This document shows positions 25,081-31,732 of a stretch of 56,798 nt of DNA, in pieces (positions within the stretch are counted from its first letter, which is position 1; each line of letters starts with the position of its first letter). The translations under genes were made by a program, and so were the position numbers. The notes beneath the pieces were generated by a model that saw only the letters and a program-made list of their open reading frames with translations, searched no databases and was not told the origin of the DNA. The stretch lies in IMG/VR virus record IMGVR_UViG_3300049845_000287, positions 1-56,798 of that record; one strand, written 5' to 3'. The stretch is from a virus.

Positions 25081-26087
25081 CGGCGCTCTGTCCTCGTGAA
25101 GAACTTCGCCCAGTCCGTGTGGTGATGGACCGTGGCGTCGGGACAGGCACGCATGGCCCAGCGGCAGTAGCCTGCGCCGTGCGTGTAGCTGCGTCCGTAG
25201 GTGTCGTTCTCCATGCAGAAGAACGAGTAGATGTTCTCGATCCTGAGCTTGGCCAGCTCATCGTGCAGCTTCGACTCGTAGCTCTCGGGGTTGTCCGAGT
25301 CACCGAAGCAGATGATGTTGCGGTAGTTCATGTCGCGGGTGCGCAGGATCTCGTTGAACATCCGGCCTTCGTTGGCGTAGTTGATGCGCCGGCGCACGTC
25401 ACGGATGTCGAGGCGCCTGGCCTCTTCATTGGTGAAGAACTCGGAGCGGCCGCCGGTGATGATGACGTCGGCGTTGGTGATGTCGCTGATCGTGGCGATG
25501 AGCATCAGCATCCCGGTCGAGACACCGTCGGGAATGGATCCCGAGATGTCGAGGATGACCAGGTTGCGTGCCTTCGGCATCTCCACCAGCGAGCCGACAC
25601 ACAGACCGAGCTTCTTGTTGTAGCCGTCGGCCCACTCGAAGTTGTTCGTCACGTTGACGCTGATCGCTTCGCGGATGTCGGTCATGAAGACCGGCAGCAT
25701 CTTGAGATCGGCGAGCATGTCGAGGTCGATGTAGGTCGAGCGGTCCTGAGCCAACACCTCGAACGGTGTGGTGATGAGCTCGTTGGACCCGGTCGAATAC
25801 GTCGTGCCCGACGAGCCATCGTCAGACGGACGCATGAACACACGCTCGGGCTCGAAGGGCAGACCCGTCGCGTCTTGGTAGATGACCTCCCAATCCAAGT
25901 ACCCGTGCTTCTTCATGAGGATGGGCACGAGCAGTCTGAAGATGAGCGGGAAGTCCACCTTGGTGCCGATGACATACGGTATGCCGGGCGGTGGCGCTTC
26001 CTCTTCGGGCTCGACCAGGTAGATCTCGGGCCAGCCTGTGAACGCTCTGTTCTTCAGAGTCATGGGAAGTTCGATGCGTGTAGCCAC
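25074..26087 (-). CDS. VWA-domain protein, partner of MoxR ATPase
   Basis: This 337-aa protein has a C-terminal VWA domain beginning with VILDISGSIPDG (177-188), where DISGS (180-184) is the metal-ion-dependent adhesion motif. A further strand ends in CFGDSDNPES (about 271-280). The N-terminal 160 residues resemble the helical lead-in of CoxE/MoxR-associated VWA proteins. GTG start at 26087 behind AAGGAAGG. With the AAA ATPase it probably forms a chaperone or remodelling pair; its target is unknown. Confidence 0.75.
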   Translation of the reverse strand: MATRIELPMTLKNRAFTGWPEIYLVEPEEEAPPPGIPYVIGTKVDFPLIFRLLVPILMKKHGYLDWEVIYQDATGLPFEPERVFMRPSDDGSSGTTYSTGSNELITTPFEVLAQDRSTYIDLDMLADLKMLPVFMTDIREAISVNVTNNFEWADGYNKKLGLCVGSLVEMPKARNLVILDISGSIPDGVSTGMLMLIATISDITNADVIITGGRSEFFTNEEARRLDIRDVRRRINYANEGRMFNEILRTRDMNYRNIICFGDSDNPESYESKLHDELAKLRIENIYSFFCMENDTYGRSYTHGAGYCRWAMRACPDATVHHHTDWAKFFTRTERRW

Positions 26088-26171
26088 GTCGACCTTCCTT
26101 CCTGTGGAGTCGCCTACCCGCCGGGCAGCGGCATGTGCATACCCGGCGGGCAGTCATGGCGTGGATGTGGC

Positions 26172-26702
26172 CTAGCGGATGGCCACCGAGTTGACGAGCT
26201 TGCGCACGTCGGGGTCGCAGTAGGCTACGACCGTGTCGACCACGAACCCACGGGTGATGGTGAGCGGATCGACGAGGAACTTGCTCGACGTCCAGACCTC
26301 GTCGGTGGGATCGAGCAGGATGTAGTCCAGCTCGAGCCAGGTGGCGAGCGTCTTGAACTTCTTGAGCATCTCGTCAGCGTCGTCGACCGACTGCTTGGCG
26401 AGCCACTCGTTGGCCAGCGCCTCGGCCTCAGCCTTGGCCGCGTCCTTGAGCGGGGTGGCCACGGTGATGCCGGTGGTCAGCGGCTTGGGCGAGCTGACCT
26501 CGGGGCGGACGAACTCGATCTTCTCGCCCTTGGCGAGCTTCTCGATCTCTTCCTTGTGAGCCTTGGCGAACTCGACGTGAGCCGCCAGGGTGTGGATGGA
26601 GTTGACCTCGTCGGCGAGGATGGCTGCCGGGATGACGTTGTTGTCAGCGTCGACGAGCCAGCCGTCGTGGACCCGGAGGTCCTTCTTGAGTACGAGCTTC
26701 AC
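26172..26702 (-). CDS. Hypothetical protein
   Basis: This 176-aa protein (GTG start behind GAGGAGA) has a beta-rich N terminus, a long Ala/Lys/Glu-rich helical middle and an alpha/beta C terminus. No motif is recognised. It is directly upstream of the VWA gene, with an 84-base gap holding an imperfect inverted repeat around gcccgccggg. Confidence 0.65.
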   Translation of the reverse strand: MKLVLKKDLRVHDGWLVDADNNVIPAAILADEVNSIHTLAAHVEFAKAHKEEIEKLAKGEKIEFVRPEVSSPKPLTTGITVATPLKDAAKAEAEALANEWLAKQSVDDADEMLKKFKTLATWLELDYILLDPTDEVWTSSKFLVDPLTITRGFVVDTVVAYCDPDVRKLVNSVAIR

Positions 26703-26726
26703 GCCCGTCTCCTCTCTGTGTGTGCC

Positions 26727-27584
26727 TCAGTCTTCGACTGAAGCGAGCCAGTCTTGCATCTGCTTGAGCATCGTGCGCAGGTTGAGCTCGGTGCCTGCCC
26801 AGCTACGGGCGTCCTCCTGTCGGCATAGGTGGTAGATACGCTCTGCCTGCTCACGGTCGAAGCCGCCTTCCATCATGTACTCGATGGACTGTTCCATCTT
26901 GCGGTCGGCGTACAGCCTGGTCTTGCTCTCACTCGCCCAGTCACCACGAGCAAGGGTCTCTTCGACCCACTCGATGTACTGCCTGGCGACTGGTCGGGTG
27001 TCGATGCCACGGGCCATGCCCTTGGGACAGCGATCGAACTGCCGTGCCCAGAACATGACGTCCACATCAGCGATGTCGAACTTCGCATTGAAGTGGTTGA
27101 CGTGTGCGACTCTGTGGTCTGGCCCCCGCAGGTCGATGAACGTCCTGGTGCGGATGTCCATCCCTACCATAAGGTAGTCCATGTCGAAGCGTTTGACCAC
27201 GCCGATCACGTCATCGGCGCCGTCGTGCCAACTCAGGTTGAGCTTGGGGTATCCGGCCAGCTCGAGACCCACGGTCTGCAGCTTGAACCTGCGCTTGGTG
27301 GTGTCGTCCCAGTAGCGGATGCGCTCCGCCTTGAAACGCTCGATGTCGGAGGCCGGCTGCCATCCGTGGCACATGAACAACTGGACGAGCGAGGACAGAC
27401 ACGCCTTCGTGTAGCAGAAGACGTCGAGGTCTGTCTCATCCGGCCAGGTGTTGAGCTCGTCGAAGGTGAAGGTCGGCTCGGGACAGTAGGCAAGGATGCT
27501 CTGTCCCGTGTAGCACGCCTTCACTTCGGACGGGATGAGGCCGAGTATCTCGTCGACCTTGTCGCGTGAGAACGCACCATTCAT
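26727..27584 (-). CDS. Hypothetical protein, possibly nucleotidyltransferase-like
   Basis: This 285-aa alpha/beta protein has ETDLDVFCYT (residues about 50-59) in a strand-turn position and a second acidic pair, RFDMDYLMVGMDIR, near 131-144. Such D-x-D pairs occur in polymerase-beta-type nucleotidyltransferases, but the Gly-Ser motif before the first Asp pair is absent. I do not name a function. Its ATG overlaps the upstream stop. Confidence 0.65.
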   Translation of the reverse strand: MNGAFSRDKVDEILGLIPSEVKACYTGQSILAYCPEPTFTFDELNTWPDETDLDVFCYTKACLSSLVQLFMCHGWQPASDIERFKAERIRYWDDTTKRRFKLQTVGLELAGYPKLNLSWHDGADDVIGVVKRFDMDYLMVGMDIRTRTFIDLRGPDHRVAHVNHFNAKFDIADVDVMFWARQFDRCPKGMARGIDTRPVARQYIEWVEETLARGDWASESKTRLYADRKMEQSIEYMMEGGFDREQAERIYHLCRQEDARSWAGTELNLRTMLKQMQDWLASVED

Positions 27585-27775
27585 CGGGGAGCACCTGCCT
27601 TGATGGCGAGGCGCAGTCCCCTGAGTTCGAGGATGGCACGGTCGATGAACTCGACGGCCTCGGTCGGTCGGTCAGGATTGGATGCACATGCGCTGGCTGC
27701 TGACAGCCACGCTCGCGCAACCTGGAACCTGGGGCTGAACCTGCCCCGTTGGATCTGAACGATAGCCTTGGGCAT
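27581..27775 (-). CDS. Small basic hypothetical protein
   Basis: This 64-aa basic, Ala/Arg-rich protein is coupled to the next gene by ATGA overlap. No motif recognised. Antisense and shifted frames in this stretch are less consistent with the gene spacing. Confidence 0.5.
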   Translation of the reverse strand: MPKAIVQIQRGRFSPRFQVARAWLSAASACASNPDRPTEAVEFIDRAILELRGLRLAIKAGAPR

Positions 27776-27802
27776 GGTTCGCCCCTTCCTGTGGTGGGAG
27801 TG

Positions 27803-28093
27803 CTAGTACCCGCGCTCCATGCGGACGCGGTAGTCGTAGGTCGCATCGTCCTCGTCGAAGAAGTAGTGACCGTTCCCCCACCCTTCCAGGGTGTGAGCGT
27901 AGACGTCACCGGTCACATACTCGTACGGCTCTCCGATCATGGCTGTGTCCATGGGGCGGTGGCGTTCACACAAGACGATGGCGACTGCGGTTCGGATGCC
28001 GTCGAGCGGAGTGCCCGCGGCGATGACCTTGCACCCTTCGGGTGGATGCCAGTCTGGTGATACGCCAGGGACATGGAGTCCCGTCGCTTCCAT
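27803..28093 (-). CDS. Small hypothetical protein
   Basis: This 96-aa protein has an aromatic, acidic C-terminal half (GHYFFDEDDATYDYRV). It begins two bases after the upstream stop. No family recognised; it belongs to the run of small early-type genes. Confidence 0.55.
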   Translation of the reverse strand: MEATGLHVPGVSPDWHPPEGCKVIAAGTPLDGIRTAVAIVLCERHRPMDTAMIGEPYEYVTGDVYAHTLEGWGNGHYFFDEDDATYDYRVRMERGY

Positions 28094-28095
28094 GG

Positions 28096-28302
28096 TTATG
28101 CGTCCATCTCTTGCTGTTCGCTCACAGCGGGCGTGGCTCCGAGGCTCTCAGCCTCGTCGACGAACTGTCCCCACCGTACGAACTTGACGTCGCCGCCGAA
28201 ACGGACAGCGAGTCGTAGTGCCTTGAGCTCTGAACGCTCAGGTGTGAGCCTGTTACCTGGCCCGTAGACGATGAAGATTCCATCGTTCGCCTTGCGTGTC
28301 AT
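28096..28302 (-). CDS. Small hypothetical protein
   Basis: This 68-aa protein starts behind a strong GAAAGGAGC site. It has a short alpha/beta layout with a basic middle and acidic end. It overlaps the end of the upstream small gene by 50 bases; its ribosome site favours it as real. Confidence 0.55.
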   Translation of the reverse strand: MTRKANDGIFIVYGPGNRLTPERSELKALRLAVRFGGDVKFVRWGQFVDEAESLGATPAVSEQQEMDA

Positions 28303-28519
28303 CGTGCTCCTTTCGTAGAAGATGACTGATGTCGAGCTTCTCGTGTGAGGTACTCACCTCCCATCGGTGGCCGGTCACATGTACGCCGTGCATCGTGCGA
28401 TGCCGTCCTCGTTGCCAGTATCCATAGCACTCCGAGTTGGCGCTCGGAGATACGGGAATGAGTTTGCAACGGGACGAGCGTACGCATGATGCACAGAGTG
28501 GATGGTCTTGTGGTCGCAT
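28253..28519 (-). CDS. Small Cys/His-containing protein
   Basis: This is an 88-aa protein from the ATG at 28519 behind AGAGGT. It contains CASCVRSSRC and several His residues. The last 50 bases overlap the next gene. It may bind zinc; no family named. Confidence 0.45.
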   Translation of the reverse strand: MRPQDHPLCASCVRSSRCKLIPVSPSANSECYGYWQRGRHRTMHGVHVTGHRWEVSTSHEKLDISHLLRKEHDDTQGERWNLHRLRAR

Positions 28520-28523
28520 GGTG

Positions 28524-28670
28524 CTACCTCTTCTTGAAGTAGTGAGCGCCACAGACAGAGCACGTTCCTTCGGACGTGGAGTTAGCTCCCTCTTTGCCGA
28601 GTCTGACTGTGAGGATCACGACCTTGTTGCCGCATCGGCGGCAGCGTTGTACCGACTTCGTCCAGTTCAT
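28524..28670 (-). CDS. 48-aa zinc-ribbon protein
   Basis: This small ORF has a CRRCGNK...CSVCGAHY pair (residues 10-13 and 37-40), a complete two-knuckle zinc ribbon. Its ATG overlaps the upstream stop (ATGA), and the next gene starts four bases after its stop. Good fit to the operon makes it likely to be real. Confidence 0.65.
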   Translation of the reverse strand: MNWTKSVQRCRRCGNKVVILTVRLGKEGANSTSEGTCSVCGAHYFKKR

Positions 28671-28792
28671 CGCTTGTGCCACCTCTTGTTAGGACACGGT
28701 GTCCACTGCGGATAGGTGGCAGGGTCACCTCTGTCCAGACGTGGGTCGTGGCTGTGACAGACAGGGCAGACGGGCGGGACGTGCTTCTTCAC
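28667..28792 (-). CDS. 41-aa zinc-knuckle protein
   Basis: A GTG at 28792 overlaps the upstream stop (GTGA). The peptide has CPVCHSHD and a later CP. A longer frame to 28858 would lie inside the upstream gene. Second of three small Cys/His proteins in a row. Confidence 0.5.
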   Translation of the reverse strand: MKKHVPPVCPVCHSHDPRLDRGDPATYPQWTPCPNKRWHKR

Positions 28793-29160
28793 TTGTCCCA
28801 CCCTTCCACCTGCTCGGGGTCGTGTGCCTTGGCCAGGCCACGCACGTTGTCGAGCCATGGCCTGGTCGGACCCATGTCGAACGTGGGCTCGATGCCCTCG
28901 TCCTCTGCCACGGTCGTTGGTACGAACGGGGCAGGGTCATCGAACGCCGCTTGTACCGGGCGGTTGCTGAGCTTGGGTGCGCGTCCGTAACCGAACGCCT
29001 TCTTCAGTGCGGTGATGCTCTGAACAGGGCCGGCTTCCCAGATGTCCTTGGTCAGGTACACCTTCTGTTGGTCAGCCCTCGTCGTGCCGATGATGCACGT
29101 CACACCGTTGGTCTCGACCACCGCATGGATGGTGAGCCCGATGAGGTCAGTCGGTCTCAT
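28789..29160 (-). CDS. Hypothetical protein
   Basis: This 123-aa protein has a beta-rich N-terminal half (LIGLTIHAVVETNGVTCIIGTT) and a Pro-rich acidic C-terminal half. It overlaps the upstream gene by 14 bases. No domain is recognised. Confidence 0.6.
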   Translation of the reverse strand: MRPTDLIGLTIHAVVETNGVTCIIGTTRADQQKVYLTKDIWEAGPVQSITALKKAFGYGRAPKLSNRPVQAAFDDPAPFVPTTVAEDEGIEPTFDMGPTRPWLDNVRGLAKAHDPEQVEGWDK

Positions 29161-29308
29161 GCTTCACCTCCTTGTCCTCCTCGTTCTTCGATGCTTGCTC
29201 GATCTGTGCCTCGGTGCAACCTCGTGGCCTGAACTCGAGACAGTCACCTGAACCGGGGTGGTGCCCCCAGCAGTGGTCGCTCGAGACCTGGCAGGGTAGG
29301 AGTGCCAT
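29147..29308 (-). CDS. 53-aa Cys/His-rich protein
   Basis: The ATG at 29308 follows GAAGGAGGGAAG. The first half has C, H, C, H, H, C and C spaced as in small zinc proteins (CQVSSDHCWGHH...C...C), and the end is strongly acidic. A CCCTTGTG promoter-like core lies about 40 bases upstream. Confidence 0.6.
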   Translation of the reverse strand: MALLPCQVSSDHCWGHHPGSGDCLEFRPRGCTEAQIEQASKNEEDKEVKHETD

Positions 29309-29348
29309 GACTTCCCTCCTTCGTATCGACAGAACATGACGCGAGAGA

Positions 29349-29356
29349 CACAAGGG
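29349..29356 (-). promoter_or_regulatory. CCCTTGTG core, copy 1 (partial)
   Basis: The core of the motif described at 29980 occurs here upstream of the 29308 start; the flanks are only partly conserved. Confidence 0.4.
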
Positions 29357-29414
29357 ATGTTCTCGCTTCTTGCCCGGTGCTCGGTCGTTGCCCTTGTCTC
29401 ATTCATCAACAAGC

Positions 29415-29445
29415 GTAGCAACGCCGAGAACACAAGGGAGCGAGG
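29415..29445 (-). promoter_or_regulatory. 31-nt promoter-like motif, copy 2
   Basis: Leftward reading shares CCTCGCTCCCTTGTG and the downstream TC...TTGCTA pattern with copies at 29980 and 30712. No gene starts at the matching distance, so it may be a second start site for the 29308 gene or a repressor site. The 298-base gap 29309-29606 otherwise holds this motif, the hairpin at 29557-29590 and an A/G-rich stretch. Confidence 0.5.
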
Positions 29446-29556
29446 GAGGAGGCAAGGGGGAGAGAAGCGCAGGGGGACTTCGTCCTTTCGGCTTGTGACC
29501 GACGATGACCCGGCCCCGATGGGGTGACGAGCAAAAGAACTCCCAAGTGAGCGAGT

Positions 29557-29590
29557 GTGCAGACCGGCGGCTCCCGTTGCCGGCCTGCAC
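29557..29590 (-). terminator. Hairpin terminator of paralogue copy A
   Basis: Gtgcag/ctgcac and ccggc/gccgg arms form an 11-pair stem with one mismatch, 16 bases after the stop of the 29607 gene (leftward). TTCTTTT follows about 20 bases later. Confidence 0.55.
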
Positions 29591-29606
29591 TCTCGACTCG
29601 ATGGTA

Positions 29607-29942
29607 CTAGAACGTCTCGCCGTCGACCACGACGAGGTCGCCGTCGTCGGTCTCGACGAACTCGGCACCCGGCACGATCGTGAACTCGTTGCCGAGCCAG
29701 CGTGCGGCGAACTGCTCGCCCGTCTTGAGCTTGCCGCGGTCCGCCGAGCTCATCATGTTGATCGTCGCAACCGACCCGTCCTCGACCAGGAACGACAGCT
29801 CGTACATCGGCCGTCCGTCCTTGGTCTGCGTGTCCTTCCAGCCCAGCAGGATCCCGATGACTTCCTGCGTCCTGGCCTGGATCTCGCCGGTCTGCAAGCC
29901 CAGCTCCTCCGCCATCTTGGCGTAGTCGACTGTCTTCGGCAC
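29607..29942 (-). CDS. Paralogue A of a duplicated early protein
   Basis: This 111-aa protein is closely similar along its whole length to the product of 30343-30675. Shared stretches include ELGLQTGEI, GILLGWKDT, TKDGRPM and the end DGDLVVVDGETF. It is acidic and beta-rich, and looks like a small beta-barrel. Start chosen as GTG 29942 behind AAGGAGGCG, which aligns with the paralogue start; an ATG at 29972 is an alternative. Position at the head of the leftward arm and private promoter and terminator suggest strong early expression. Function unknown. Confidence 0.75.
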   Translation of the reverse strand: MPKTVDYAKMAEELGLQTGEIQARTQEVIGILLGWKDTQTKDGRPMYELSFLVEDGSVATINMMSSADRGKLKTGEQFAARWLGNEFTIVPGAEFVETDDGDLVVVDGETF

Positions 29943-29979
29943 CGTCCTCGCCTCCTTCTGCTCTTCGGGCATGCTCCCA

Positions 29980-30010
29980 ATAGCACACCCCAAGACACAA
30001 GGGAGCGAGG
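29980..30010 (-). promoter_or_regulatory. 31-nt promoter-like motif, copy 3
   Basis: Leftward: CCTCGCTCCCTTGTG followed by TCTTGGGGTGTGCTAT. It matches the copy at 30712-30742 at most positions and lies the same distance (about 37 bases) upstream of its gene. TTGTG could act as a -35, but no -10 lies 17 bases away; TATTGG is 12 bases downstream. This suggests a non-sigma-70 promoter or an operator. Confidence 0.55.
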
Positions 30011-30099
30011 AGACGAGGGAGCAGCGGCAACCTCGGGGAACGAAGACTGCCTCGACCCTCCTCATATCCTGAGAATCACAAGCTGCTCACTCGCCCATT

Positions 30100-30124
30100 C
30101 GGCAAGTGATCGGATAGGACTCGG
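30100..30124. repeat. 25-bp direct repeat, copy 1
   Basis: CGGCAAGTGATCGGATA-N-GAC-N-CGG, repeated at 30167-30191 with two differences. Both lie in the 400-base gap between the two paralogues. A spacing of 67 bases (about 6.4 helical turns) would suit two protein binding sites. The rest of the 29943-30342 gap holds the copy-3 motif, the terminator at 30258 and no credible gene. Confidence 0.7.
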
Positions 30125-30166
30125 CTCCCCCCTGTGGTGGAGCGAGGGGTCTTGGTCTGCTCGATG

Positions 30167-30191
30167 CGGCAAGTGATCGGATACGACCCGG
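30167..30191. repeat. 25-bp direct repeat, copy 2
   Basis: Second copy of the repeat at 30100-30124. Confidence 0.7.
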
Positions 30192-30257
30192 TCCCTCGCT
30201 CAAGCGAGGTCGACTCGATTCGATTGCCTCGTTCGTCCTTGCCCACGCATCAGGTGG

Positions 30258-30284
30258 AAAAGGACTCCCAAGGAACGGGAGCCC
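30258..30284 (-). terminator. Rho-independent terminator of paralogue copy B
   Basis: Leftward reading gives GGGCTCCC, a seven-base loop, GGGAGTCC and then TTTTCC. The 8-bp stem with one G-T pair and immediate T run is a good terminator about 60 bases after the 30343 stop. A related but degraded sequence (caaaagaactccc) lies after copy A. Confidence 0.7.
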
Positions 30285-30342
30285 TTCACGCGCACAGCGA
30301 CACGGGAGCATCACGCCCCCGTGCCGCCATGCCCGAGCAGAC

Positions 30343-30675
30343 CTAGAAGGTCTCGCCATCGACGACGACGAGGTCGCCATCGCTGGTCTCGACGAACTCG
30401 GTGCCGGCAACAATCTGGAACTCGTTGCCGACCCAACGCGCGGCGAACGCCTCGCCAGTGCGGAGAGCGCTGCGATCGGCAGACGCCATCATGTTGATGG
30501 TCTGCACGCTGCCATCCGCGACCAGGAAGGACAGCTCGAACATCGGACGACCGTCCTTGGTGGCGGTGTCCTTCCAGCCGAGCAGGATGCCGACGACCTC
30601 TTGGGTGCGAGCGGCAATCTCGCCAGTCTGCAGTCCGAGCTCGGCTGCCAGCTTGGCATAGTCGGGAGCCTTCAT
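30343..30675 (-). CDS. Paralogue B of a duplicated early protein
   Basis: This 110-aa protein is the paralogue of 29607-29942 and starts MKAPDYAKLAAELG behind GAGGAGG. It is the first gene of the leftward arm. A promoter-like motif lies 37 bases upstream and a terminator follows, so it is probably transcribed mainly as a single-gene unit. The conserved core GWKDT.TKDGRPM.ELSFLV and the conserved end VVVDGETF mark a family I do not recognise. Confidence 0.8.
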   Translation of the reverse strand: MKAPDYAKLAAELGLQTGEIAARTQEVVGILLGWKDTATKDGRPMFELSFLVADGSVQTINMMASADRSALRTGEAFAARWVGNEFQIVAGTEFVETSDGDLVVVDGETF

Positions 30676-30711
30676 CGTACCAACCTCCTCAGGAGACGTG
30701 GGAGCGCGCTT

Positions 30712-30742
30712 ATCGCACTCCCTGAATCACAAGGGGACGAGG
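30712..30742 (-). promoter_or_regulatory. 31-nt promoter-like motif, copy 4
   Basis: Leftward: CCTCGTCCCCTTGTG then ATTCAGGGAGTGCGAT. Best match to copy 3 and at the same distance from its gene start (30675). Confidence 0.55.
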
Positions 30743-30796
30743 ACACCGTTGCGAGTGGCGCACGCTGAGGGACATTGAATCTTTGAACACACTGCG

Positions 30797-30859
30797 AGAA
30801 CCGAACGACTGAAGTCAGCGGAAGCAAGCCGTCCCTGCTAGGGCAGGGAGTTCGGTTCT
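30797..30859. ncRNA. Nested inverted repeat, possible structured leader RNA
   Basis: A 10-bp perfect outer stem (agaaccgaac at 30797-30806 with gttcggttct at 30850-30859) encloses a 7-bp perfect hairpin (tccctgc/gcaggga, 30832-30849). On the minus strand it would lie in the transcript leader of the 30675 gene if transcription starts near the AT-rich patch. A regulatory leader or small RNA is possible; strand is not determined. Confidence 0.4.
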
Positions 30860-31047
30860 GCACATCAACTTCTGTCCCCACCACGCGCACGCAACGGATG
30901 CCTCGGATTCAGGGATGCTTTGAGACAGCGGTCGCTCTCTCACGCTCTCTGTGTGTATGGGGGGGTGGGTATATATGTATTAGAGGGATGAAAGGATAGA
31001 TGGAAGTACCCCCTACACCATTTCTCCCCGTTCCCAGATTCCGCCCC

Positions 31048-31065
31048 GCACAGGTAGACCTGTGC
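31048..31065. promoter_or_regulatory. 18-bp palindrome, possible operator
   Basis: Gcacaggt and acctgtgc arms are separated by two bases. A symmetric site of this size in the divergent control region suits a dimeric repressor. Confidence 0.5.
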
Positions 31066-31365
31066 TGCTTTGCGCCCGAGGCGTGCGGTCTGTCACGCTT
31101 CAGACCCGCCTGCGTCCGTGGACGCTTTGATGCCAACGCACCAGGCGTCCGTTGACCCTGTTGGCCTTTGCGTGCGGCTGTTTCTCTGGTTTCTCGGCTT
31201 CCTCCCGCTCCGCTCGCGTCGCTGCGCTCCGCTCGACGTCGCGGTCGGGGAAGTCGATGGAAGTGGAGGGGTTGGTGGTGGGGTTGACCAAGGATGCTAG
31301 TGTTCTAGCCCCCCTAGTGCGGCGAGTGATTTTTTCTTCGGGGGTTGCCGCAGGGACCCCCTGTT

Positions 31366-31403
31366 GGAGCCGTGTGCTTCACGGTGCTCTCGGACACGGC
31401 TCC
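31366..31403. other. 10-bp inverted repeat with 18-nt loop
   Basis: Ggagccgtgt (31366-31375) pairs perfectly with acacggctcc (31394-31403). Just upstream, a C run (31309-31314) and gcggc (31319-31323) can pair with ggggg (31340-31344) and gccgc (31347-31351) in crossed order, which would be a pseudoknot. Suggests a structured RNA or origin element. Confidence 0.4.
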
Positions 31404-31480
31404 GCTGATCCCTCTGACGGAAGTCGTGTCCGGCGGTCAGCCGACAGGTGAAGCCAACGGTGTGAGGTTGCTGTGGGGAG

Positions 31481-31630
31481 CTACGCTTCTGTGGGTGCGG
31501 TCACCCCCTGTGGGGGCGTCCATTTGGAGACGGAAACGGGTCCGCTCTTGCCTCCCGGAGGTTGGCTGGCGAACCCGTGGTTCTTCGACTGCTTGGCCTT
31601 GACTGTTGCTTTGTGCGTCCTGCGTGGCAT
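31481..31630 (-). CDS. Possible 49-aa basic protein
   Basis: The ATG at 31630 is preceded by a weak GAGG. The product is basic, with an N terminus MPRRTHKATVKAKQSK and a Pro/Gly-rich end. Codon third positions look partly like coding sequence. It lies alone on the minus strand in the divergent region, so it remains doubtful. Confidence 0.3.
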   Translation of the reverse strand: MPRRTHKATVKAKQSKNHGFASQPPGGKSGPVSVSKWTPPQGVTAPTEA

Positions 31631-31703
31631 AAGATGGCCTCGGTACTTGATGAGAGGCGCCCACACTTCGCCGTGACGGGGCGCTTCTCGCGTTTTCAGT
31701 GGC

Positions 31704-31732
31704 TTGATTCTCCCCCTCGGTATCGGTAGTGT
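31704..31732 (+). promoter_or_regulatory. Possible rightward early promoter
   Basis: TTGATT (31704-31709), 17 bases, then TAGTGT (31727-31732), 36 bases before the ATG at 31769. The -35 is fair and the -10 weak. It is the best sigma-70-type pair upstream of the rightward arm. Confidence 0.35.

Noticed and set aside
26727-27584. Nucleotidyltransferase assignment
   Set aside because: Only D-x-D pairs were seen; the Gly-Ser motif and third Asp are not convincing, so it is left as hypothetical.
30672-30890. 72-codon minus-strand frame upstream of the first leftward gene
   Set aside because: Overlaps the promoter-like motif and nested hairpin, lacks a ribosome site and has Ser/Arg/Leu-rich shadow composition.
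31070-31602. Several 60-100 codon plus-strand frames in the divergent region
   Set aside because: No ribosome sites, low-complexity Arg/Ser/Pro or Gly/Val products and no coupling to genes.
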